The position numbers and the translations under genes are program-made. The notes under the pieces are model-generated. The model ran no database searches. It worked only from the letters and a program-made list of their open reading frames with translations, and was not told where the DNA came from. This document shows positions 34,401-43,615 of a DNA stretch of 64,000 bases, piece after piece. The stretch's first letter is position 1; the number at the start of each line of letters is the position of its first letter. Source of the DNA: Saccharina japonica (Eukaryota; Sar; Phaeophyceae; Laminariales; Laminariaceae); assembly GCA_008828725.1 (NCBI GenBank), contig MEHQ01004085.1:27292-91291 (forward strand), written 5' to 3'.

Positions 34401-34953
34401 TTCTCAGTTCTGGCTCAGTTGGTGTTAACCCTATGCGTGAATCCTATCGTGAACAACAGCAACAACGGCGACGCCTCTGTTCTGTTCGCGGGGGCGATGG
34501 GGGCATCCATTGGTCTGTTTTTCGGTGAGTGCCAGCCGGCAATTTGTTGGCAGTACGGTGTGCTTTTCGTACAGTAAACCGACAGGCAAACAGACGTACA
34601 TACAAAAACACATAGCTGGTAAGCAGGCAGACAGACAGGCAGGTAGGCAAACAGACAGGCAAACAGCGACAGACAGACAATAGACAGACAGATAGGCAGA
34701 CAGGTAGACAGACAAACAGACGGACAGATCGTTAGAGCCGCCTGCGCCGATGCATCATGTGAGATTCCTCGAAAACGTCCTATATTTTCTAAATTAATCA
34801 AGGCCTTCACTCGTATTGTCTGCGGCAGCGATTGTTGTCGTCGTTAAGCCGTCGATAAGCGCGTGTGATCGGCGTTGTGATCGGGTCCGCGCCAGCTTAC
34901 GTGCCACGTGCACTCGTGCTGCATTTCTATGGGTATTTTCACGGCGTAAATGA
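20556..34953 (+). CDS. GPH/SLC45-type sugar transporter, MFS superfamily
   Basis: Exons: 20556-20702, 21733-21846, 22701-22802, 25544-25661, 27392-27522, 27941-28621, 29158-29246, 30513-30600, 31739-31786, 33017-33159, 33849-33988, 34408-34524, 34829-34953 (TGA). From 27392 onward every GT-AG join keeps phase, including split codons (TG|G, GG|G, G|TT, G|CG). The protein is about 680 aa plus two unseen exons. It matches the plant sucrose-transporter/SLC45 pattern: MLGLMFGWAMK then WLAGPLSGLVVQ (TM1-TM2), SLDLAMNASLVAIRAVVADY (TM4), a long cytoplasmic central loop, SDWVGVNVFGGD after TM7, GVKWASLGLAVQ (TM8), ALGVPLALIESLPY (TM10), VLAQLVLTLCVNPI (TM11) and a short basic tail. Such proteins are proton-coupled disaccharide or glucoside carriers in plasma or vacuole membranes; the substrate here is unknown. 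The exon carrying TM3 with the GRRRP loop (22803-25543) and the one carrying TM5 (25662-27391) were not found. Confidence 0.85.
21511..21577. repeat. Dispersed 66-bp repeat, copy 2
   Basis: Nearly identical to 1342-1416, in the same orientation. It lies in the first intron of the transporter. Confidence 0.7.
22095..22590. repeat. Degenerate GACC/GACT tetranucleotide tract
   Basis: About 490 bp of imperfect CCGACCGACTGA-type repeats fill most of the transporter intron before the exon at 22701. Confidence 0.9.
25311..25402 (+). mobile_element. SINE-like copy, 5'-truncated
   Basis: The copy runs from TGGTTGGTGAAAACCCAACG through GGGTCTATGGTCATACGACT to GGCCATGCATGAAAATCAAG. The C-tail is short. 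It lies in a transporter intron, sense orientation, about 140 bp before the exon at 25544. Confidence 0.85.
26355..26600. repeat. Minisatellite, CTTGGCTTTG / CTTGCTTGG units
   Basis: About 240 bp of imperfect 9-10 bp units lies in a transporter intron, where the TM5 exon is expected but not seen. Confidence 0.9.
27249..27362 (+). mobile_element. SINE-like copy, 5'-truncated
   Basis: The copy starts GCTTGGTGCAAGCAATGTCT and ends GACATGAGTACCCCCCCT. It ends only about 30 bp before the transporter exon at 27392, so its C-tail supplies part of the pyrimidine tract of that acceptor. Confidence 0.9.
27605..27682. repeat. GGGGA / GGAGA microsatellite
   Basis: A purine-only tract of (GGGGA)n then (GGAGA)n lies in the transporter intron between exons 27392-27522 and 27941-28621. 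Confidence 0.9.
27941..28621 (+). CDS. Transporter central-loop exon with acidic insert
   Basis: This is a single 681-nt, 227-codon exon with acceptor GTCACCACAG and donor TTGAAG|gtgcgacc, phase 0 on both sides. It encodes an Arg/Pro start (YRLERPRPPFPPPG), RDSRDSRDSP units, a poly-Ala run and a run of about 16 Glu/Asp, then Gly/Ser-rich sequence. It falls between TM6 and TM7, the cytoplasmic loop of GPH transporters, and is much longer than the usual plant loop. The phase-0/0 structure means it could be skipped without a frame change. Confidence 0.8.
29770..29882 (-). mobile_element. SINE fragment next to a LINE-tail fragment
   Basis: On the plus strand, ACTCATGTTCATGCATGGCC to GACCATAG is the reverse of a SINE 3' end. 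After GGGGG a second unit follows (GTACTCATGTGCTGCTTGCC to GAGACG) that matches the LINE tail. Both lie in a transporter intron. Confidence 0.75.
30610..31010. repeat. GCTGTTGCTGCTG trinucleotide-rich tract
   Basis: About 400 bp of imperfect (CTG/TTG)n lies in the transporter intron after the exon ending at 30600. It produces long spurious Ala/Val or Leu frames. Confidence 0.9.
31207..31427 (+). mobile_element. SINE-like element, reference copy
   Basis: This is a copy of about 220 bp. The 5' part is CTGTCATCCATATGCAAGTC, AAGCGGTTCTTAGCAGGATG and CACGGCGCTTCGCGCTTGG. The body has GGTTGGTGAAAACCCAACG. The 3' part has GTGCTCCGTCCCGGCATTGT, GGGATGCGAGGGTCTATGG and TCATACGACTACGGCCATGC and ends CATGAGTAC, with a C-rich tract from about 31432. 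I see no coding capacity. The 5' end is shared by the copies at 1.2 kb (reverse) and 17.9 kb, which defines the element's left edge. It lies in a transporter intron. The length, lack of frame, frequent 5' truncation and shared 3' end with a LINE fragment fit a SINE. Confidence 0.9.
32371..32608. repeat. Tandem duplication, unit about 128 bp
   Basis: The unit containing CTCTAGCACCACGGTACGAG, GATGTCTGTCGGCCCTTTTA and CCTCCGTGTTGGTTCCAT is present twice, with about 10% difference and a G-rich linker. It lies in the transporter intron before the exon at 33017. Confidence 0.85.
33442..33508 (-). mobile_element. LINE-tail copy next to poly-G
   Basis: The plus strand shows a poly-G tract, then GTACTCATTTGTTGCTTGCC, GATCATTGACCACGCACCCC and GAGACGGAGC. 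This is the reverse complement of the tail found behind the LINE frame at 53.3 kb. It lies in a transporter intron. Confidence 0.8.
34578..34735. repeat. CAGA/CAGG tetranucleotide tract
   Basis: Imperfect (CAGACAGG)n lies in the last intron of the transporter. Confidence 0.9.
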
Positions 34954-37590
34954 GACGTTCCTGTCCGGGTGGAGGGGGTTGGAGGGGGGAGGCTGTACCG
35001 GCAGTCCATACCTTAAAATCATCTCTCGCCGTCGCCGCCGCCGCCGCCCCCACCGCAATCCGTTGCCTTTCCGCGAGCAGTCCCCGCTATCGGAAAGGCG
35101 ATGAAGGCAAATTCGTCGTCGAAGGCGCACGATGCCGGGGTTAATCCACCAGTATCCCCGCGTCGAGGGCTCCTGGATCAAGAGTAATCGAAGAGTTCCG
35201 CGAATTGGCCTTGCCCGAACCACGCTGATCGCGACGCGATATGGTGGCGTCCAGCGAATTCACGAGATTTAGAGCGTCGGAGCGTCGCTCCCGTCAGCCA
35301 ATTTTTACGAGGCCTACCGAAGCAAGATTGCTCGAGGGTGGGTTCGTTTGCTCCGAGTGTTTCGGAAACGAGAATGCATACCCAGGACCCGCTTGTGACA
35401 CAGGTTCTGGTTGTACTTATAGTTTTTAGGGGGGGGGGGGCAGGAATAGCAACCACATCAATGGCTGAAACGGTCTTACCAACCATCTCAAGTTGGAAAC
35501 GCGCAGCAGTACGACAAGAGGATCATGGCGCCTCCGCGCTGCGTCGGAGATGTGGTAGCTCGGGATGTGCATCCCCTACCTCCCTCAGCAATCCGGGTTG
35601 GTTACGTGCGATTGGTGCTGTAATCGTGAATTTGTTTTCGACATATTCTTCCCCCTTGAAGCCCCAAGTTTTAGTTAAGCTCTTCTATTACTAGTGTACA
35701 GTAGTAACAGTGTAGTACAGCGGTAGGGCATCGCGTAAAGGCGGGTGGGCAAGTTTTATTTTGTTGTGGTTCCTTATTAGATGCAGGAGGTAAAGGTGGT
35801 CCTCTCAACGCGGGGTGATAGATACGCGCGCGAGCTTCGGTTTGCCGACGAAACTGTTTTGGTTATTTTTTGTATCTTTGTGTTGACTTTAAAGTGTTTG
35901 TTTTTTTAGGCATCTGGCGTTTGAGTATTTTTCGTCTCGTGCCGGAAGGCGCCGCTTTGCGGGGTAAACTTTGCGGGCGAACTTTTGCCGTGTGAACGCG
36001 TATGATTTATCAAATGTTTTAAGAGGAACAATTTTTTTTTTGTTTGTCTTGGGCATTCTCTAGATAGGAAAAAATAAATGTTTGAATTACGTGTAACGTC
36101 GATGGTGGGGTGTTGCGCCGAACCAAGCGGCCTAATAGATACGCCCAGCGCGCGGGAGCTCGCGCCTCCGCGGTAGAGCTCTATGACACACGCTCTGTTT
36201 GCGAGGTTGGCCACAGCCTCAGCAGTGCATGTACAGCCATGTACAGCGTTACACATGTCAAGTTTCCACCGCCCCCGTTTATTGTCGGGGTTGCGACGGG
36301 CAGCTCGCCAAGCCCATGGCATAAGTTATGAGCGCGTATTTTTTTTATGCATCAGCATTGCGCTGCATCGGTTATCGCGGCCGTGGGCGTCGGAGAGACC
36401 GTCGCCTGGCGGCGATTCTGTACCGTACGAGCTTGTACCTCAAAAGTGGTGCGTGTTGCAATAGAAAGTGTGATGTGCGTGTCCATGGCGGCGGTGCGGC
36501 ACCGTAGCTTGTACCTCACAAGCGGTGCGCGTGTTGCAATAGAAAAGTGTGATGTGCGTGTACTTTATTTTACAAGGAGTGTGTGCCCGACAAGGGTGCG
36601 TGTAAACCATGAAAGCCTTTTAAAGGAGCTAGCGTACTGGTAGCCCGTACGCAGGGCTTGTCTTGTCGAGGCCGACGGATTTAATGTGTGGCATGCTTGC
36701 TGTAGAAGGGATGCGTTTACCTCATAGAGGTGCGTGTGCCTTGAGAATCTTAGAGGGGGCGCGTGTAGCTGGTCGGGCTTGTCTTTTTGAGGCCGACTGC
36801 GTCCGTACAGTCGCAGGTGGGAGCCTGGTGGGTGTCTGCGACGAGGGCAGTACACACCGGTGCTGCTGCTGCCGCCGCCGCCGCCGCTGCGTGAAGATGT
36901 CGCGGCCTCAACGCGGCCCGTGCGATGCAGAGATTCGTGTAGACATCCACGACAAATGTCGACTAATCGTGGCGTTCTGTTTGTTGCTGTTATTGCTGCT
37001 GCTGCTGCTGTTGTTGTTGTTGTGGCTGTCCCCATTGGAGTATGCAGAGAGAAAGAGAGAGATACAATAAGTGGTTGTGTTGGTGCTTTCGCTACTAAAA
37101 CAGTGCCAAAACGACACGTGAGATTTCCGTTTATTTTATCGCTTGTCAAATTAGGGTTCAGCAAGTGAGAGTCGTATCGCTGATTTTTCGAATCGTTGTG
37201 TGCACCCCCCCCCCTCCCCATCCGGGATGCGTGGTCAATGGTCAAATGACTAAGGCAAGCAACAAATGAGTACGCCGCTGCCCCCCCCCCCCCCCCTCCC
37301 TTCGCTCGGGAGGCAGCACCCGCCTGAAGCGTCCCCGCCTGCCTGGCACGCTGTTCTGGGCGCATATTGACTGGAGCTACGGTGGGGGGGCATCACCCTT
37401 TTTTTATTTCCTACCGCCTTTAGGCCACTCAGGCGAGTGACTCGGCATCTTCTTCCGCATTGGACTTGAAAATATGTAGTTGGTGCAGCTTAACAAACGG
37501 TCCAAGTGCGGTGCATATGGCAGAAGAACCCAACAACCATAACACTTAGTCTAAATACTGCAAATAATTAGGGTATTAAATAGTCGCTCG
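34954..37590. other. 3' region of the transporter and spacer
   Basis: No exon-like frame is supported here. A 72-bp tandem pair lies at about 36431-36562 (GTGCGTGTTGCAATAGAAAG / GATGTGCGTGT). A reverse LINE-tail copy lies at about 37205-37273 (GGGATGCGTGGTCAATGGTC ... ATGAGTAC) followed by C-rich sequence. CTG/TTG-rich sequence lies at about 36860-37025. Confidence 0.6.
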
Positions 37591-37654
37591 ACCGAGAGGC
37601 TCTGTAGAGGCTGAAAAAATGGACCTAAAAATGACCCCCTTACCGTACGAGTCT

Positions 37655-38160
37655 GAGTCTACATATACCAGGTACGAAGGTATATATGTGTTTGCTGTCT
37701 ACATATACCAGGTACGAAGGTATATATGTATTTCGGGCAAGCGCGTCCAATGTTTGGAGAAGGCCGAACGCTTGCCGTCGGTGGAAACTATGGGGGGATG
37801 TTCGTACCTTGTTTGACTTTTTCATGGCGCGTCATGGTATTCGCCACACGGGCGGTGCGTCATGGCGTCGCACGAACTGTCATCATGGTGATGCCATGGG
37901 GGTGCCATGGCATTGTCATGGCGTGCCATCATGGTTGCAACATAATACGGGCCAAGCGCGTCCAATGCTTGGAGAAGGCCGAGCGCTTGCTGTCGGTGGA
38001 AAACATGGGGGGGGTGTACCTTGTTTGGCTTTTTCATGTCGCGTCATATGGTATTCGCCACATGGTGGTTCATGGCGTCGCACGAACTGTCGTCATGGCG
38101 ATGCCATGGGGGTGCCATGGCATCACCATGGCATGCCATCATGGTTTTTCACGGCACTTT
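37655..38160. repeat. Tandem duplications upstream of CCATGG-rich DNA
   Basis: First, a pair of about 40-bp units (TACATATACCAGGTACGAAG) lies at about 37658-37735. Then two units of about 213 bp start at about 37736 and 37948, each beginning AAGCGCGTCCAATG and running through GAGAAGGCCGA, TTTTTCATG and CGTCGCACGAACTGTC. They differ at scattered positions. No reading frame is kept between them. Confidence 0.85.
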
Positions 38161-38760
38161 TTTTTGCGGTATGCCATGAAATACACCATGGCATTTGTCA
38201 TGGAATAGGCTGATGACGATTCCAATGTGCCACGGAATGGTCCATGGCAACGCCACGGAAACTCACGGCAATTATGTGACATGCGCATGGATGGCATTGT
38301 CACGACAGTTCGTGGCAATGTCATGGGTTGCCATGGAATTATTGCCATATGACACACCACGGCAATGCCATAGCAACCCAAAGAGGTTCATGGCATTGCC
38401 GTGGTGTACCATGAAGGTTCATGGCAATGCCATGGCGTGCCATGAAGGTTCATGGGGATGCCATGAGAATGCCATGGGGACCCATGGCGATGCCATGGTG
38501 GCCCGTGGCAATGCCATGGCAATACCATGATGGCAATACCATTAAAAAGTCAAATAATCAATGTAGATCTTGCATTCAATCATGCAGGTGCCATGGTGTG
38601 TGCCGTGGCAAGTGCCATGGCTTCGCCATAGCCTGGTCATGACGTGTTGCCATGACATTTTGCGATGAGGGCAATGCCATGTCAATGCTATGGGCCGTCA
38701 TGGTGCGCCATGGTCCATAGCATTGCCATGGTGGTCATGGCATGCCATGAAAAAGCCAAA
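37840..38760. repeat. CCATGG-rich quasi-palindromic region
   Basis: Dozens of CCATGG, GCCATGGCA and GGCAATGCCATGG words occur in about 900 bp. These words are self-complementary, so the region can form many small hairpins. No gene is supported. Confidence 0.9.
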
Positions 38761-39849
38761 TAATAATAATAATGTATTGATGTAGACGTACGAATTATTA
38801 TTATTATCTTTGCCGTCCGACAATGTGCAGCATGATCTTCAGCGTTGATCACTCATAAAATTCCCAAAAGCAGAAAACCACGGAAACCAAGGAAACCTAT
38901 GCGTACAGTCTAACACCCTTCTATGTCTGCTTCCCGCCAAGATTTATCCACAATAATACTCCATTTGTTGTCCTTGCTCCCTCCTTCCCAATATGCACTC
39001 TTTACGTTCAATTCTTGTTATTGTACTGCCATAACAACGAACGGTACGTTGCGTATAACGCTGTGGCTCCTGTTTACTGTGTTTTCTTTCTGTTTTAAAA
39101 TTTCATAAAAATAAGCATAGCAACAACAGCCAGTCGGCGACCTAGAAGTCAACTGAGGGTTTATTTCCGGATCGCCCAGATCGCCCGGGAATTAAAAAAA
39201 AAAACACCAATTTTAGACTTCACTTTGTTGTTGTGAGATGATCTTTGAAACGTTTTTCGTGTCCTGTATACTTCATTCGGTGGGAGTTACCGTTACACGC
39301 GGGAGGACTTCGTAGACTACTCGTATTGATACTCAATGTTCGTACGAGTACACAGTTTAGATCCGCAGGAAGTAGCAACCCCTTTCTTTATGAAAGAAGC
39401 ATCACAAAACAACGATAAGAACTTCTGAGGGTTTAATTTCCGGATCGCCTGCAATAAATAATAATAAAAAAAACACGAACACCACCAATCCCAGCGCCTA
39501 TCACGCCTATCATAGTATAGGAAGCAACTCCCCGGGATATAATCCAGGGTCCACAGTCAACAGGCAACTATTTTACTGTAGTAGACGATCCAATGAACCT
39601 GTGCCAGTTGTACCCGTTTCATCGTGATGGGGACAAAAACAAAACAGTTTGACGGTACGTCGTATGATAATAATATGATTGTAGTTGATATCATACTACG
39701 TAGTTGTGGGTCGATATCATAGTCGTACTATCATACTTTGTAGAGAGACGCGGCAGAGATGGCGCGGACACCCCGGGTGCCTTCATTGTGTGCCTGATCG
39801 TGGAAGACCCCTTCAATGTGGAACGATTCCTAATCAGTGTCGATGTTTA

Positions 39850-40890
39850 TAATGAGCTGCCTAACACAGACGTTCAGGATAGATTCGGGTAATTGTCAAT
39901 TGACGTGATGGCTTTTGGTTGGCTGTTCTTTTTCACTTTGTGCCCGCGGACTGTCATTCTGGCAGCACTTCAGACAGCAGCTGCGTGCTCCATCTTGTTC
40001 CCACGCCTACCGTTTGTTTTTGTACAGACAGCACTTCAGACAGTAGTTACGCTGTAGTCGGCAAATTCATTGGTAAAGAGTGGGAGAAGACGGAAGTGCG
40101 AAGATAATGAATGGGATGGAAAAAAAAAAAAAAAAAAAAAAAAAAATAGTCTGATCTAGCAAGATCACGCCCGTGGTCACAAAAGTGCTAGAGCCATCAG
40201 AGAATCCTAAAGAACACGACACTTAGCAGGGGAAAGGATACACAAGTCCGAAGAGGTACACCTAAAATCCCTACAGCATGTTATGCGTGTCCAAAACTGA
40301 ACTACACGCCCGCAATCTCCATTCGACTACAGCAGCATCGCCCCCCCCCCCCCCTCCCACTCTTTACCAATGAATTTGCCGACTACAGCGTAACTACTGT
40401 CTGAAGTGCTGTCTGTACAAAAACACACGGTAGGCGTGGGACAACTCCCTCCCTACGGGCACGTCGCTGCGCTAGCAGTCTGTCTCCCGATCCTATGCAT
40501 TACTTCGCTGCAATCATACCACCAGGATTACGTGTTGCCCGTATGCCGCAACTATAGGACAGCGGCAGAACCTTTCCCTCAAGCCCTTAAAATCCACTTT
40601 TCCTTGTGCCAGCGGGGACAAATCATTGCATTGCCTGCGTCACCCGGCCCCCGTTTCGTACATTGTCCAAAGCCTACGATACAACGCCATATTTTTAATT
40701 AATTCATACTATTTCAAGTCATTAATTAGTTTTTACCTTCGAAGGACACGATATGGAGCACGCAGCTGCTGTCTGAAGTGCTGCCAGAATGACAGTCCGC
40801 GGGCACACAGTGAAAAAGAACAGCCAACCAAAGCCATCATGTCCATTGACAATTACCCGAATCTATCCTGAACGGTCTGTGTTAGGTACA
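39850..40890. repeat. Large interrupted inverted repeat
   Basis: The left arm, about 39855-40085, is the reverse complement of two right-arm blocks, about 40363-40445 and about 40757-40890. Matching landmarks are CACTTCAGACAGTAGTTACG against CGTAACTACTGTCTGAAGTG, and GATAGATTCGGGTAATTGTC against GACAATTACCCGAATCTATC. The right arm is split by an insert of about 310 bp (40446-40756). The loop carries a run of 27 A (40120-40146). No transposase frame was seen, so it may be a foldback element or an inverted duplication with a later insertion. Confidence 0.85.
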
Positions 40891-42779
40891 GCATACTAGT
40901 AATTGGTGGTAATGAGCCGCGACCTCAAATACCTGCAGCAGTCATATCTGCGATGCATCACAGCTGGAAAAATACTTGTGTGCTGAACCACACGAACGAA
41001 CATCTACGTATACGTGCTTTGGTTCGTTCTTTTTGGCCCTTTTTGGAGAGAGAAAAAACGTCAGCATACAGCAGCAGCAGCACCTGTGCTGGCCGAAGCA
41101 ACAACAGCGCGGAACAGCACACAGCAGTAAGACACACGAGGCCAGGCTCAGCGTCGCTGTAATACGCTCGGCTTGTCGGTCTAACACTTGAACCCTCTGT
41201 ACTCGTACTCAATTTTCGTGGTCCCCTGCTTCCTCAACGCGACACGTACCTCGTTCGTATTGTTATTCGGCATTTATGAAAAAATCTAAACCTGATCCAA
41301 AAACCGATATTCTCCTAGCACAGGTGCCACCACTATACTACTGCTGTACGGCATCTACAGCAGAGCTTACCCGTCCCCTCATCAGTGGGAGGGTAGGCCT
41401 TACAATGCCACCTTCGTCATGTCGTAGGACATCATAGAACTCCGAAAACAAAAACAAAAAACTCATCGCTGTGACGTATTTTTAAAATTTTATAGAAAAA
41501 CCGTTATGATGTTTTACGTCCCGAAATTAAAAAAAAAGGCATGTGTGCCTGTAAAACACACACGTTGTCGCACCTAGCTCGACCAACTCTGAACGAGTTG
41601 CAGCGATACCAGCACGAGAAGACTTCGTTAAAATGTGTGCGTGCACAGAGTCCGACGGGACTGGCGTTGGTGCCGTGTACGTTGAATGCGGTGTACAAAC
41701 GTCGATGTTGACTGTCGCAAACAAACACGCAGAAGAAGTCGTAAAACACCACCCTACATGGATTTCTACGCGAAACGCAAGCCGATATGAAGAGCCTTTT
41801 TTTTCAGTTGAAAAATCAATGAAAAAAAGGCTCGCGCTTCGCGCTCGCGCGGCTCATTATAAAGAGAGCAACATCAAGTCGACTGCATGCATATGTATAA
41901 CTGTTGTGGGGGTTATTTTCAGTCGCTCACCGCGATACTACTGCTGTGTACAATCGTAATACTGTAGTACAGTACCGCAACTTCCGTAAATAATATCGGA
42001 CTCAACCTTGTTCTGGGTTCATATTCTACGTACTGCCTGTAGATCGGTTGACGTTTTCGATTGAGGGCACCATGCTGCTTGGCGCGTGCGTAAGACAATA
42101 TTTCTACGCACCAGGTGCAACGGGGCACAGTAAGCGGCAGCAACAGGCCGTCATATCAATATTCGCATCCTTTGAGGGTTCGCTCGAGGGTTGAAGGCTG
42201 CCTTGACACACCGTACGTAGACCAATAGGGGGTGGTTCAAGTGGATGCGACGCCTGCATGGATTAATTCCGTGGGAGGTTTGAACTTCAAAGGCGGTCTG
42301 GACAAGCCGTGCTCTGTCAGAATGTACGATAGACGGGCATTCTAACATGCTCACATGTGCCCCCCCGGTACTTGCCTTGGTTTTCAACGCACACGGGGCT
42401 CAGTTTTCCCTCTACTCATCATCTATTTGCATGGCATTATATTGCTCACTCGCGTTCTCGACCTTTCAGGAACGGAAGCAGCTCCAGAAAATGCGTACGT
42501 AACGCGTGGCGTACAAATAACAAGCTACACACCAGCGACGTTATTCCCCAGAGCAATCGCCAGCAGGGCGACAGTCTACGTATCCGTTAGATGCATCAAT
42601 GCCTGCATCAATATATACGGTCGCACTACTGCTGTTTGCGTGCACGGATTTTATTTCAGTATTTCTTGCATCCCACGATCCACGATATTTTCCGCGACAA
42701 CCCGGTCTTTCGGTAACGACAAAACAAGATGGTAGATGTGGCGTGCTTAAAACGGTACGGATTTGATGCACGGTCCACT

Positions 42780-43600
42780 CAAAATTCAAAACCTATCGAC
42801 GTAACCTTCATCGGGAGGATGGTCTCGACTGCCGGACAACACGCACATTGTTTGGCGCACTGCTTTGCCGGAGAAGGAGCTAGGCCGGCCTGCAGTTGGC
42901 TCAAAAGGCTGCTGACGAAGGTATGATATGTTAATAGATACGATTGCTTCAGAGCCAGGCCTGGCTGGCTCGAAGTACAAGAGGTGACCCTCAATCATGC
43001 ATGCGCTACACATACATGCGAGGGCGGCTTGGGATAATTCAACCGCACGGCAATCTCGGTACCCTCTATACGGCATAAATTGCCTTGTCGTTTTCTTATA
43101 TCTACACCTCGTAGCTTATGATCATGGTCATGCCACGAAGGGCTGCAGGAGACATTCCTACAACACGAAGCGCATCCCTGACTGACCTCAATGCGGTCGG
43201 CAACCTGGTAACGTTACGTGGCGCCAGACAAAACGAAATAAACACAAAGAAAATATTCGTCACGACTACTTACATACTGTACCTTGGCTATAAGTCACGA
43301 CGCCCGGGCAAAATACCCACTAAGGGCAGGTCCAGTCCGTGCCGGGAAAGCGCATTGTGTGCCTTTCTTGATGAACATGTGCAGCGTACAAAATAAAAAC
43401 CCCATGACTGCCGAATAAATCTATCGCAAGGAAAGGTTGCGCTCTACAGGAGTATACTTTATTTTGGGCTTCGTTCCCGACTCTCTGACGGCACGTGAGA
43501 CGAACACGATGTGTTTCTAATAGGTGTGTTGGCGGGCCGGCAATGCAGTCCGCCTATAAACTCTAACAACTAGACGTGTGGTGCGATAGTAACGCGAACC
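42780..43600. repeat. 3' flank of duplication block A
   Basis: This stretch downstream of the zinc-cluster gene resembles 58050-58400 and 59880-60175 downstream of its paralogue. Matches are GCGCACTGCTTTGCCGGAGA against GCGCACACTGCCTTGTCGGA, then AGGAGACATTCCTACAACAC against AGGAGAGATGCCTACAATAT, then CTGACGGCACGTGAGACG against CTGACGGCACGCAAGACG. The order is kept, but block B holds about 1.4 kb of extra sequence. Confidence 0.7.
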
Positions 43601-43615
43601 TCCCTTCAAATATAG

